From positions 17,619 through 81,618 of the forward strand of contig JAKJXP020000152.1 of the NCBI GenBank assembly GCA_022225965.2: a stretch of DNA of 64,000 bases, read 5' to 3'. A model generated the notes under the pieces. It was not told the origin of the DNA and made no database searches. It was given only the letters and a program-made list of their open reading frames with translations. Positions 22,379 to 33,100 of this stretch are shown here, piece after piece (the first letter of the stretch is position 1; each line of letters starts with the position of its first letter). The stretch comes from Diatrype stigma. Lineage: Eukaryota; Ascomycota; Sordariomycetes; Xylariales; Diatrypaceae. The translations under genes and the position numbers were made by a program.

Positions 22379-23379
22379 ATGTCCAAGCTCGTATCTGCCG
22401 TTATCCTGGCCATCATGGCTTCCGGCCTCGCGGCCCCTGCAGAGGATAAACGCTGTCCGCACACCATCTGCGTGGACGGCATCAATAGCTGTGGTATGGT
22501 AGCATTACCCTCACTACGCCCCCGTTAGAGCTGTTGTCCAGCACAAAAACTGTACAAACTAACCCCTTGGTGTAGGCTTGAGATGGGGCAGCTGTTTCGA
22601 CACATGCACACAGCTACGACCAATCACACCTACTCAATGCCCATCTGCTACAACCACCACTATCGCAACCAGTAGCAGGCATACGAACACTCGTGGAACT
22701 ACCATCTCCACAACCTCTCGTGGGTCAGCCTCGACTACGAGTAATGTCAGAAGTCCCCCATGTGACACCGTCTGCGTTGACGGCGTGGATGATTGCGGTG
22801 TACCGTTCCAGACGTGCTTCCCGAGGTGCAGCACAGCCCTGTGGCCCTCGACACCGTCCTGCAAGCCGTCAGGGCGCTTGACGTACCCGCCACCTCTTCA
22901 TTCAACTGCGCAGGTAAATAATACAACGACGTCTGCACCCTCATATGAACTATCCCGGACAGCGATGAGGTCTTCATCGATCATCACCTCATCTGCCATC
23001 ACTATCGCCAGAAACAGAAGCACCACCACCACCACCACCACCACCAGCCCGAGGATAAGCACCATCGCGAAGAAAAGTCTACTCACGCCGTCACCATTAC
23101 CTTCTGTCGAGAACTGCTCTTCCATGACTGTCTGTGCGGATTATTTCACGACGTGCGGGACGTCGTTCGTACCTTACGGAGGGTGAGTTTTGGGGTGTTC
23201 TCATAACCACGTAATGACTGTCGTTAAATTGGATGATTATCTTCAGGAGATACTAATATCACCCAAGATGCTTCCCGGCTTGCAGGCCGTGGCCGACGTT
23301 CACGCCTCCGCCTTGTAGCGTGAAGGCCGTAGCTGCGTCGGGCATCACGACAGCGACAGCGCAGCTGTCTCCCGTGTAG
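22379..23379 (+). CDS. secreted protein with three copies of a Cys-rich module
   Basis: Exons 22379-22493, 22576-23182 and 23268-23379 give 277 residues. The start is MSKLVSAVILAIMASGLAAP, a clear signal peptide. An upstream in-frame ATG at 22346 would precede it. The body holds three related modules: CPHTICVDGINSCG...CFDTC, CDTVCVDGVDDCG...CFPRC, and CSSMTVCADYFTTCG...CFPAC. The shared pattern is C-x2/4-V/I-C-x-D-x4/5-CG-x5/8-CF-x2-C, six Cys per module when the closing Cys is counted. They are joined by Ser/Thr-rich linkers likely to be O-glycosylated, including a run of Thr codons at 23015-23045. Introns 1 and 2 each fall inside a module just after its CG or YGG. No known enzyme domain. 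It could be a wall-associated or effector-like protein. Confidence 0.78.
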
Positions 23380-24151
23380 GGGTGAGGCTGGATGAAAGAG
23401 GCAAAAAGGAAAAGACAGAAGGGTTTACGATGAATTGAGGCGATATAGCGATCAGGGTATATCGAAGACAACCAATGATTCTGACGATGCGGCGATGTAC
23501 GGGTTCCAGGCAAAATTTGATTATATTCCCAGGCCTCTCCCGTTTGACTAGCACTGAAGACTATGAAGCCCCCTACGCATTCATGAGGACACGTCGACCC
23601 AGCGAACCGCTCCTCCCATACAAAGCCTGATCTTGTTTCGAGACGTAGCCTCAATTTATTTGCTATATGGTTCATCTGCTACGGCCGTGTGTATGACAGG
23701 TTTTTATATACATGAAAGTGCTACCAAACGATGCGCGTGTAGACGAATGTTAGCGGGTATCACAGCCCCTTTCGCCCAGTTTTTTTTTGTCTCAAACTAC
23801 CTCTTATTAACAACCAACGGAACCGCACCAAGCACACCCGACCTCCCCCCTTGAAAAAAAGTTATGTTTATGAATCGAATCGAACATACGTGGCGTGCCT
23901 CATGAGCAATGTACTGTGTGAATCTGACGTGATGAAAAATCAACTACTATCTGGTCTGTTCCTGTTTCACTATCCCATAATACCCCATCTCACTCAACAC
24001 AACTAGACTTGATCCGTGATCTTTGATCGTCGCTGGGTATTTTCACTCATCCGTCACAGCTTTCTATTACCACCACCGTCACCACCACCAAAAAGCTAGC
24101 GAAGCCTAGATATAATACAGAGCTTGCTTGCGTACTTGCTTAAGATTAGAT
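23380..24151. other. convergent 3' spacer
   Basis: Lies between the ends of two convergent secreted-protein genes. No coding content was recognised. Contains CCACCACC simple sequence near 24070-24090. Confidence 0.5.
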
Positions 24152-26548
24152 TTAGATTAGGAGAGCGGCCACGAACGCGGCGAAGACGCTGGCAGGTCCA
24201 ACGGCGGCGGCGTTCACACCGGCGGCCGCAGCCGATGCGATGGGCGGCAGCGACGACGTGGGGTAGGTGCCGGTCGACTGGACGGGGAAGGTGGTCCCCG
24301 TGGAAAGGGTGGGGGTAGAGCCAGTGGGAGTGGGGGCAGTAATGAGCTGCGAGGACTCCGAGGCGACGGGGCTCGAGGGGACAGCGGGGCTCGACGGGGC
24401 CGGGACGACGGGGTACGAGCTGGCGCTTGGCACGATGCCGGTGGAGGCCACGGGCGAGGTGGAGGCGAGCGTCGACGGGTACGGGTACGGGGGCTGGCTG
24501 CTGGGCGGCTGGGGGGCCGGGGTGGTCTCCTCCTCGCAGGTGGTGTCAACCGGGGTGCTGGAAGACTCAACGGGCGCGGACCAGACCGGCGAGGTGGCGG
24601 AGGTGGTCACGGGCTTGGAGGTAGTGGCAGGGGTGGTGGCGGCGTAGGGCGTGCTGCTGATGACAGGGACGCTCTCAGTAGCCGACTCCTCGGGGCACTC
24701 CGTCGTGGAGATGGTCTCGACGTCAGTAGTGGTGCTCGCAACGGGGCTGGACCAGACGGGCGAAGTGGCCGAGGTGACAACAGGGGGCGTGTAGGGAGCA
24801 GACGTGGTCTTGATGCTGGAGACCGTGACGCTGGAAACAGTGGTGCTCTCAATGGCGGTAGTCGATTCCTCCGGGCACTCCGTCGTCGAGATGGTCTCAA
24901 CATCAGTGGTGGTGCTGGCCGAGTAAACTGGCGAAGACACGGCGGGCGTGGACGCAGCCGGGGAGGTAGCCGAGGTCGTAGTGACGGTCGCAGTCAGCGT
25001 AGAGGGAGCAGGGACTGTGGTAGATTCCTCGGGGCACTCAGTGGTCGAAATGGTCTCGACGTCCGTAGTGGTGCTGGCTGAGTAGGCAGGCGAAGACACG
25101 GCCGGCGAGGTAGCCGAGGTCGTGGTGACAGTCTCAGTCAGCGTAGAGGGAGGCGTAGACGGAACGCCGGGAATGGTAGTGGATTCCTCCTCGCAGGTAG
25201 TGTCGATCGGGGTGCTCGAGACCGGTACAGACCAGACAGGAGAGGTAGCCGAAGTCGTAACAGGAGGAGTGTAGGGAGCAGAGGTCGTAGCGCTAGCGAT
25301 AGTAGTTTCCTCCTCGCAAGTGGTATCAACAGAGGTGCTCGAAGACTCGACTGGCGCGGACCAAACTGGCGACGTAGCCGAAGTCGTGACAACAGGAGGC
25401 GAGTAGGGGGCGGACGTCGTGGCACTGGGAGCGGGAGTCGTTTCCTCCTCGCAGGTAGTGTCGATCGAGGTGCTCGAAGACTCAACCGGCGCGGACCAAA
25501 CAGGCGAAGTAGCCGAGGTCGTCACCGGAGGGGTGTAGGGAGCAGACGTCGTAGCGCTAGCAATAGGGGTCGATTCCTCCTCACAGGTGGTGTCGACCGA
25601 AGTGCTCGATTCGACTGGCGCAGACCAGACGGGCGAGGTAGCCGAAGTCATGGCAGGCGGCTGGGGGGCCGGCGTGGTTTCCTCCTCGCAGGTGGTGTCG
25701 ACCGAAGTGGACGGCGCGACGGCCTCGGAGCTCGTGCCCGGCGCCGCGGAGACCAAGGAGCTGGTGATCTTGGGCGTCAGGGTCGTCTTGGGCGTCGCCG
25801 TCGCTGTCGGCTTGGGCGGGGGGGTAGTCTCGTCCTCCTCATCGCAGCTCTCGTAGACGGTCATGGAGCTGTACGAGGTCGAGGCGCTCTCCACGGGGTA
25901 CTCGCCGCCGCGGGCCGTCACCCCGTTGGGCGGGAAGGCCGGGAACGTGTTCGAGGGCATGGGGGCGGCGGACGCCGAGGGGATCGCCATGTTGTTGCGG
26001 CAGTTGGCGGGGCTGAAGGTGTCGACACCGCCCTGGAGGGCAACGCTCAGCCCGCTGGTGAGGTCGCTCACGATCGTCTGCGTGGCCGCGGGCAGCTTAG
26101 CCAGGAGGCCACTGAGCAGCTTGTCGGCCGCCGTCTTGATGGTGCGCATGCGGATCTCGCTGGCGCCGCAGACGCTGGCGGCCTCGATCTGGGCCTTCTG
26201 GTCCTTCAGGTCGGCCAGCAGCGTGTCGCCGGCATCACCTAGCGATCGCAGCAGGTCGGGCAGGGCGATAAGCTCGGCCGCCGCCAAGGGGGACTCCATG
26301 CCTTCGATATCCTGGCGGGTGGAGCGCAGGATGCGCACCAGCTCGTCGGCGCCCTTGATCACGGGGACCGAGTCCTTCTGCTCCGCCAGCGACGAGGTGA
26401 CGGCCTCGTCGAGTCCCACGATTGCGTTGGAGATCTGCGAGGCCATGGCAGAGACCGTCGCCGTGGCACGGGCGTTGTGGCGCGGGATGGGCTCGGCGGA
26501 CGCGGTGAGCGCCAACGCCGAGAGGGGAAGGGCTAGTGATGCCTTCAT
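24152..26548 (-). CDS. GPI-anchored cell-wall protein: HsbA-type domain plus repetitive Ser/Thr stalk
   Basis: A single 798-codon frame. Residues 1-18 (MKASLALPLSALALTASA) form a signal peptide. Residues ~25-185 are helical and match the hydrophobic-surface-binding protein A / mannoprotein MP1 family: ATATVSAMASQISNAIVGLD, then DELVRILRSTRQDIEG and LLADLKDQKAQIEAA. From ~235 to ~730 is a stalk of imperfect ~40-residue repeats with SAPYTPPV, TSATSPVWSAPVESS and VDTTCEEE elements. I count six CEEE and three CPEE units plus a divergent CDEED at the start. The C-terminus GVNAAAVGPASVFAAFVAAL, preceded by small residues, is a typical GPI-attachment signal. Expected on the wall or plasma membrane, heavily O-mannosylated. 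Repeat number probably varies between strains. Confidence 0.88.
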   Translation of the reverse strand: MKASLALPLSALALTASAEPIPRHNARATATVSAMASQISNAIVGLDEAVTSSLAEQKDSVPVIKGADELVRILRSTRQDIEGMESPLAAAELIALPDLLRSLGDAGDTLLADLKDQKAQIEAASVCGASEIRMRTIKTAADKLLSGLLAKLPAATQTIVSDLTSGLSVALQGGVDTFSPANCRNNMAIPSASAAPMPSNTFPAFPPNGVTARGGEYPVESASTSYSSMTVYESCDEEDETTPPPKPTATATPKTTLTPKITSSLVSAAPGTSSEAVAPSTSVDTTCEEETTPAPQPPAMTSATSPVWSAPVESSTSVDTTCEEESTPIASATTSAPYTPPVTTSATSPVWSAPVESSSTSIDTTCEEETTPAPSATTSAPYSPPVVTTSATSPVWSAPVESSSTSVDTTCEEETTIASATTSAPYTPPVTTSATSPVWSVPVSSTPIDTTCEEESTTIPGVPSTPPSTLTETVTTTSATSPAVSSPAYSASTTTDVETISTTECPEESTTVPAPSTLTATVTTTSATSPAASTPAVSSPVYSASTTTDVETISTTECPEESTTAIESTTVSSVTVSSIKTTSAPYTPPVVTSATSPVWSSPVASTTTDVETISTTECPEESATESVPVISSTPYAATTPATTSKPVTTSATSPVWSAPVESSSTPVDTTCEEETTPAPQPPSSQPPYPYPSTLASTSPVASTGIVPSASSYPVVPAPSSPAVPSSPVASESSQLITAPTPTGSTPTLSTGTTFPVQSTGTYPTSSLPPIASAAAAGVNAAAVGPASVFAAFVAALLI
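24330..25860 (-). repeat. intragenic tandem repeats encoding the Ser/Thr stalk
   Basis: Imperfect ~110-150-bp units within the GPI-protein gene. Several blocks are nearly identical at DNA level, for example those around 25430-25530 and 25310-25400. Boundaries are approximate. Confidence 0.75.
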
Positions 26549-28568
26549 GGTTGCTGGTTTTCGTGTTGTTGCTGCTTCTGCTGCTGCTCCCGTCGGGGCT
26601 AATAAGCAACGAATCTGATGCTAACGATGGTTTCGAGTAGAATAAACACTGAAGAAAGGAATGGAATTGGCTACGATAGCCTGCGTTGTCGTTACGGTGA
26701 AGTGAAGAAGCTCGACTTCGTAAAGAACGGATGTCTAGGAAGAGTTAGACAGAGATGAAAGAAAACAAGAGGGAGTCGGGAGCGGTGTGTGAGTGATGAG
26801 CGCGGAGCCACCTTACATACGAACACTTCACACGCAGGTATAGGCATCTGTGCCATATTATCAGATTACCCAGGGGCTTGAGATGGTCCTGGCTAAGCCC
26901 TGTGGATGATCCTCCCCCTTTCGACGTCCGCTTAGGCGTGGAGACGACGGTGATTGGTCCATGACAACTGACGTCAAGAGGCAGTCCCTCAATATGGTAT
27001 GGATAAGAGCCACAAGGATGGCATCCTGGTGGACTGGTCCAAATATCTGGGGAAAGTATTTAAACTTAATGGGCCCCTGGACTTGTCCGACTCCATCGTG
27101 GCTGGTTTTCACTTTAGGCTGGCTGATTAAACACTAGTTTCGTTTCCTTATTTCCAGGCAGCTCGAACCTCCCGAGATGATCCCGACCGAAAAGGAGACG
27201 GTGCCTTTGATGTCGCGTTTGATAGTCGTGGGCAATCTACGGGTGATTTGCAAGCACTGGCGACCGCAGCTCGCATTACAAGCAGAAGATTGAAGACATA
27301 ACACAACATCATGCACAAGCAGTGCCGACATCACGACATCGGTATCGATAGTAGCATGACACCCTTATGCTTTCCTCTATCTTAGGGATGTGTATTCGTA
27401 CATAGCCAGGCAAACAGACACTGTTTGCTTGCTATGTGTTGGATGCCTCCTTTGTGGGCAGGTCAGTTCAAGCAGAGTAGGATCCTTGAAGGGAGGTCCT
27501 TGATATGGTACCTGTTATTATAATGGGGTTCTCGGTAACCGGCTCACCTCTTCGCTACTACTAGGTATGTAGATATGTAGCAACAAGGCAGTTCAAGCAC
27601 CGCCTGCTTTATCCAGCCAGTGGGAAAAACAGACGATGGTTTGTCAAACACTTTGTCAACCCCTCTTTCTTCCTACATATGTATAAGTATAATCTTAGAA
27701 AACACCCAGTCCAAGTGCACAGGCGGCCAGTCTGAAACAAGAGTGGTGCCTCCCGCCCGTACGCCCCTGCCCCCTAGGAGGCACGTGGTGGGGTTCGTTC
27801 CGGCATGCTGGTTGCTGGCTGGCTGGCAATCCTGGCCACCCCCCCGTAAAAGGGAAAAGCAGCGACGACCCTGGTGAATACTCGGCAGGGACGTTAACTA
27901 CCTAGGTACTACTAAAAGCATCACACACAGTTAAGCATTGCGCTAACGACGAGATATTTCGTCATCGGGCAGGAAGTGGCCGTTCCTGACATTCGCGACA
28001 TGCTTCAATAGGCAAGGGTGAGGTGGTGGGGGTGCAAGCAGGGGCCATGATAGTATGATGTAGGCAGGTGGGGGAGCCCGAAAGTGGCTTGAACGGCTAT
28101 CGGGAGTCAGGGTCATCCTTGGCTCTGAAGATCTGTATAATCAACCGGCACATCGCAATCTTATATTCGACCAAGCACCAAGCAGCCGGCAGCCTGGTCG
28201 GTAACAACACGCGCAACAACACCAAAAATGCCTCTTTTCGCAAACCTAAGTGACTGCCGAACGCGGAAGTATTCTGATGAGGGGCGCAATCACCTCACCG
28301 GTCAATGCTTGATGGGGTATACGCTGGCCGTTCGCAAGATCACGATAGACAATGGTTGTGCGAAGTATAATATAACCGCAATGGATACGATACGTTGTAG
28401 TAGTTGGGTAGGAGGACAGGAGGAATGCGGCACTCTGCACTCTGCATTCTGCATGCTGAGGAGGCCGCCGCCGCCCCGCCACTCCATTATGTATATCTCG
28501 CAACATTTGTGGATTACCGTACTTCGTAGACACGTTCTCAACGCCACTTTTTTTTTTCCGTCCTTTTT
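26549..28568. other. 2-kb stretch without recognisable genes
   Basis: Promoter side of the GPI-protein gene and 3' side of the glutathione transferase. Short frames at 26861-27112, 27620-27877 and 28068-28253 carry no recognisable domain. Confidence 0.45.
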
Positions 28569-29432
28569 TCATGGAAGCTTCTCCCCCTTCCTCGTAGCTT
28601 GCGCAACCTCTGATTGCGTTGTGTCCTCCGCGTACCGTTTGTAAGCAGCCACGTACATCTCGTCGTCGCTCCAGGTGTCCTTGACACTCTGCCTGTCCGC
28701 GATGGCGTCGAACCAGGTCCTCCACCGCGTCCACAGCCCCTCGTCCTCGCCGCCTTGGCCTTGGTCCGGAATGCCCACGCCGCCGGGCTTGTAATGGTCG
28801 ATCAGGAAGAGCCGCTTAGCCCAGGGTGCCAGCATGATGTCCACGAGGCTGAACCTGGGGCCTAGGAACCAGGGACCCCCTTTTTCCAGATCTGGACTTG
28901 GAGTCGAGTCGGCCATCTCCTTGACGAATGTCTTGATGTGGGTGTGCAGGTTGTCCCGCGCCTGCTCGATGCTGTACCCCTTGTCGGGCGTGTGCTGGAT
29001 GAACCGGTAGAAGGCGGGGACGATCTTGTTGCTGATGTGGTCGATCCAGAGCCTGCACCACGCGCGCTCGTACGCATCTTCCGGCAGCAAGGACACCCCG
29101 TCATAGGCCTCTTCTAGGAATTCGCAGATGACAGCGCTTTCGTACAGGGGCCTCTTCTCCCCCTTCCCGCCGTCAGAGACAGGCACGGCGAGCGTCGGCA
29201 CCAGCCCCCGCGGGTTCAGGGCTAGGAACTCGGGCGCCTTCCGGTACGGGTTCACCTCGACGTACTGGTGCGGGATGCGCTTCTCGTGCAGCACGATCCA
29301 GGCGCGCTGCACGAACGGGCAGAACCAGCCCCCGTAGAGCTTGAGCGGGTGCTCGGCCGCGTGGGCGGCCGCGAGCGCCGCCGCCGCGCCCGTCGTCTTC
29401 GCGGGCAGCAGCGACGTGTCTACTGTTGCCAT
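28569..29432 (-). CDS. omega-class-like glutathione S-transferase
   Basis: Single exon, 287 residues from ATG 29432 (MATVDTSLLPAK). The frame extends 75 codons further upstream but without sense-like sequence. The N-terminal thioredoxin fold carries WFCPFVQRAW, with Cys38 as the omega-type nucleophile instead of Tyr or Ser. It is followed by NPRGLVPTLAVP (cis-Pro loop) and YESAVICEFLEE, the glutathione-binding ESxxI motif. The all-alpha C-terminal domain contains LWIDHISNKIVPAFYRFIQ and GPRFSLVDIMLAPW. Such enzymes catalyse glutathione-dependent thiol transfer and dehydroascorbate-type reductions, so a role in stress response or detoxification is likely. Cytosolic, with no targeting signal seen. 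Confidence 0.9.
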   Translation of the reverse strand: MATVDTSLLPAKTTGAAAALAAAHAAEHPLKLYGGWFCPFVQRAWIVLHEKRIPHQYVEVNPYRKAPEFLALNPRGLVPTLAVPVSDGGKGEKRPLYESAVICEFLEEAYDGVSLLPEDAYERAWCRLWIDHISNKIVPAFYRFIQHTPDKGYSIEQARDNLHTHIKTFVKEMADSTPSPDLEKGGPWFLGPRFSLVDIMLAPWAKRLFLIDHYKPGGVGIPDQGQGGEDEGLWTRWRTWFDAIADRQSVKDTWSDDEMYVAAYKRYAEDTTQSEVAQATRKGEKLP

Positions 29433-30195
29433 TTTCCGGTAATGGAAATGGGGATGGCGATGTGCCAAACCTGGTCGTAGTAGTGGTGCTTGTAACCGTT
29501 GTAGTGGTGGTGTGATCACGCAATGGAAAATGGAAGAAAATGCGGCAGAAAGGTGATTGATGCGCGTAGAGCGACTGCACATGAGTAAGTAGGTGACTAG
29601 GTACTCGTAAGATCGTATTGCGCTGTTGTCGATGAATGCAAAACGGGTGAATGGCAATGGATGGCGGGTGGTGTTTGATGGCCGACTATGACATCAAGAT
29701 ACAGCGGGTTGAGCCGGGTGACGCCGGCTCTCCACTAAACGGAAGTCCCGCACTGTTGAACGGACTGTCGTTCTAAGACCTTTCCAAGTTCCCCCCTATT
29801 CCAAATCCTTGGATTTTGAGAATTGACGTACCACGATTACTATGAAGCACCTGGCTATCGAGGTTATACCGTATAATTTGAATCGAGAGGTAAAGAAACA
29901 CCGTGCCTCAGTGAAAATTATAGGCAATCACGTATTTCGAGGCACCTATGGACTGAAGTCGCGGCATGAGCTGTCTGGGTTTTGGCTACGAAAGTGGTAG
30001 TTTATCAACGAAGACACGTTGCATCTAATGGACATGAACAGCCTACCATCGTCGCAGAAAAGATAATTATGCAATATGGTTCGAGCCCCTGGGTTACCGT
30101 AGATATATGTATTACATTGGGTATCAGCAATCCGACAAGAAAAGAGAAAAATCTGGCTTCCGCCCCTTCATCATCATCGATCATGAACCCACTCA
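29433..30195. other. gene-free spacer
   Basis: Promoter of the glutathione transferase and 3' end of the hydrolase-CorA gene. No coding signal was recognised. Confidence 0.5.
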
Positions 30196-33100
30196 TCACC
30201 AACCCTCCCTAACCATCCTCTTCCAGGTTCCCCTTCCCGCCAGTCTTCTCTGCGTGGCCCTCTTCCTATTCAGCTCGGGAATCTCGTACCCGCTCCCACG
30301 CTCCCTACGCACCGTCTCCCAGAAGTCGTAGCCGCGCTCCCTTCGGCGCAGCCTGCGCCTCTCCTGCAGCTCCTCCTTCGCCACCTTGTTCCACGTCTTC
30401 TTCTTCTTACCTGCTCCTCCTCCCCTTCTTCTTCCGTCCCCGTCCCTGCTCCCCTGCCCTTCTCCTCCACCCTCTTCTTTTTCTTTCGACGCAGCAGCCG
30501 CCGCCGCCGCCGCCGCGAGCAGCAGCAGCGCCACCTTCCTTGGTCCCTTGAGAGCCACGGCCTCGAGGGCGCGGCGGGCGGCGCGGAAGCCGGCCTTGCA
30601 GAAAGCCTGGGCGCGGGCGCTGAAGGCGAGGACGAGGGAGGCGGCGACGAGGCCGGCCGAGGCGGGCAGGGAGACGGCGCCGATGGTGCGCAGGCTGACG
30701 AAGTTGTCGTCGGCGCCGCCCCACTCGGCCGTGTTCATGCCGAACAGGCTGGTGAAGAAGCTGAGCGGCAGGAAGATCACCGTGAACGTCGTGAAGATCA
30801 TCACCGACAGGTTCTGCGAGCTCGCCAGCTCCGTCTGCAGCCGCGACCACCGCACCTCGTCCACCTGCGCCTGCCGCTGCACCATCTCGAGGAGCTTCTC
30901 GTACTGTGGCGGTCGTGGGGAAGGAAAAAGGAGTCAGTATAGGTCAACGCAAGATGAGATAAGGTAGGCAGGTAAGCAGGTTTGGCTCGATCCAACATCG
31001 TGGGGGCGGGAGTATGAACGGAAAACTGTGAAATTGCCATGGTGTCCACTCAATGGGGGTAAGAATGGTGAACAGGAAACACGGTGAGCTCTTACGTCTT
31101 TCCGCGTAGTCTCGACGCGCTCGATCATGTCACCAGTCTGCCTCGTATATTCCTCGAGGCGGCCGAGGGCCTCGACGAGGAAACCGCGGCCGTGCTCTGT
31201 GAGGTCGCGCCGCTCGGGCTCCTGGTAGCTGGCTAGCATGGCTTCTATGACGACCTTCTGCTCGGCAAACAAGGTCTTCATCGTGCTGAGCTCGTCGTCC
31301 ATGTCGCGCAGCTCGAGCAGCGCCGACGTGTTCTCGCGGTTCTCGCGCTCGGCCTGCTCGAGCTCCCGCCGGTGCCGCCGCTTGATCGCCGCCGACCGGT
31401 TGTCCTCCGGGTCGTCATCGCCCTCCTCTGTGTCGGACGATAGCGACTCATCTAGGATCTTGTTGTCCCGGAACGTCTGCATCCGGAACCGTTTCAGGGA
31501 CGAGGTCATCCTCTCGCTCTAGTCATGGGCATGGTAGTTTCATTAGCATTGTCATATACGTTGGGAAAATAATGATTCAAGGTCGGCAGGTAAAGAAAGA
31601 GAGGGGATAGAAGTAACTAATAAGAATCGGAGAAAAGCAAGGAATTACCAGAATCCCGATCGCCTCCTCGAAGATCCGGAAGACCTCCAAGTCTGGGTGG
31701 GACGTTCGATCCAAGAGCACGGTGACGGCGTGCAGGACCACGAACGCGGCCAGATCGAGCGCAGTCTCGCAGCGGCCTGTCAGGTCGCCATTCAACTCGT
31801 GGTAGACGCTATTGCGGAGGTCGGCTTGTTGAAACATCGGTCCCTCCGTAGGATACGACTCGCGTTTCGGGAAGAACGTTGTCAGCGTTTCTATTAATCC
31901 ATCAGAGTCAGCTAGACTATTTGGGTGTTGGAGCTAAAGTAGCAAAGAAGGAGTAGAAATCAGCGACGCACTCTCGTCAATAGCCCACAGCCACAGCTGG
32001 TCGACCATGAGCACATTTCCGTCAAGGATATCCGATTCCAGGTCCTCGTCGCTCTCATATTCGTAGCTCGCCGCGTCGGAGTTCAGCGGCGTATCGGCGT
32101 TCATCGCAAGCGGGCTGCCAGGCGAGATGATAGGCGGCTGTTTGTCCTCGGCGTTGCGCGTGCTGTACATGTCCTGTCTGTCCTTTGGCAGCAGGGTCAT
32201 CCTCTCTTTCGTGAGCTTGTACAACATCTGGTCGTCGTCTCTGGCGTAAGTATCTCGCAGGGCCGGGTAGCCGTATTGGTCCAAGGTCCTGCGCGCGTTG
32301 AGCGGCGGGTCGTGCCCGATGTACTCCCATATCACCCGGCAGTCCAGCGACTCGAGTTCGGCGATGTCTTGCGGAACAGGCCTTGCTCTGCCGTGAGACA
32401 TCCGGCGCCGGATGACGTTTCGCCGCCGGATGATGTTCTTGTAGGTGTCGAAGTGGAGATACGGCATGTACAGGTACAGGTGGCTCGGAGATATGCCATG
32501 GCTGCGGCTTGTACCCTGCGAAGAAGAGGACGAAGGGCGGGAGGGAGGATCTAGAAGTGTCAGCAGACCGCTTCAAATCCTGACAAAGGAAGACTTGACT
32601 TACTGGATTCAGCTGGTACAAAAGCACAGCCGGGCTTGACGTAAGCCCCCTGTAGGTTCGCATGCCTCCCCTGGATGTGTCTCTTGACCCAAAGATCATT
32701 GCTCAGGAGCTTCGAGTAATTTTGGTGATTCGTCTCAGAAAGCTTGTCAAAGATTTTCTGTTACGCATAAGGTCAGCAGACTGAGCACACCAGCCAAAAC
32801 AATGACGGTGTCTTACATTGACCCAGTGCGGGTTGTTGAACGGCAAGTGAATCCACATGAACTTGCGCCATGACAGGTCGGGCCGCAAGAAATCAGCCGT
32901 CAGTTCATGTAATGGATTATCCCTGCTGATATCCTGGCGCTTGTTCTCCGCGGCTTGAGTCTGATGGTCCTTCTCGTCGACTCCTGGAAACGCATCACGG
33001 CTCCTTATGGAGTTGATATCTCCATCATCGTCTGTAGTTCTCGGGAACATATCAGCTCCTCCAGGGTCTGAGATCGACCTCGCCCGGTTGCCACTGCGAC

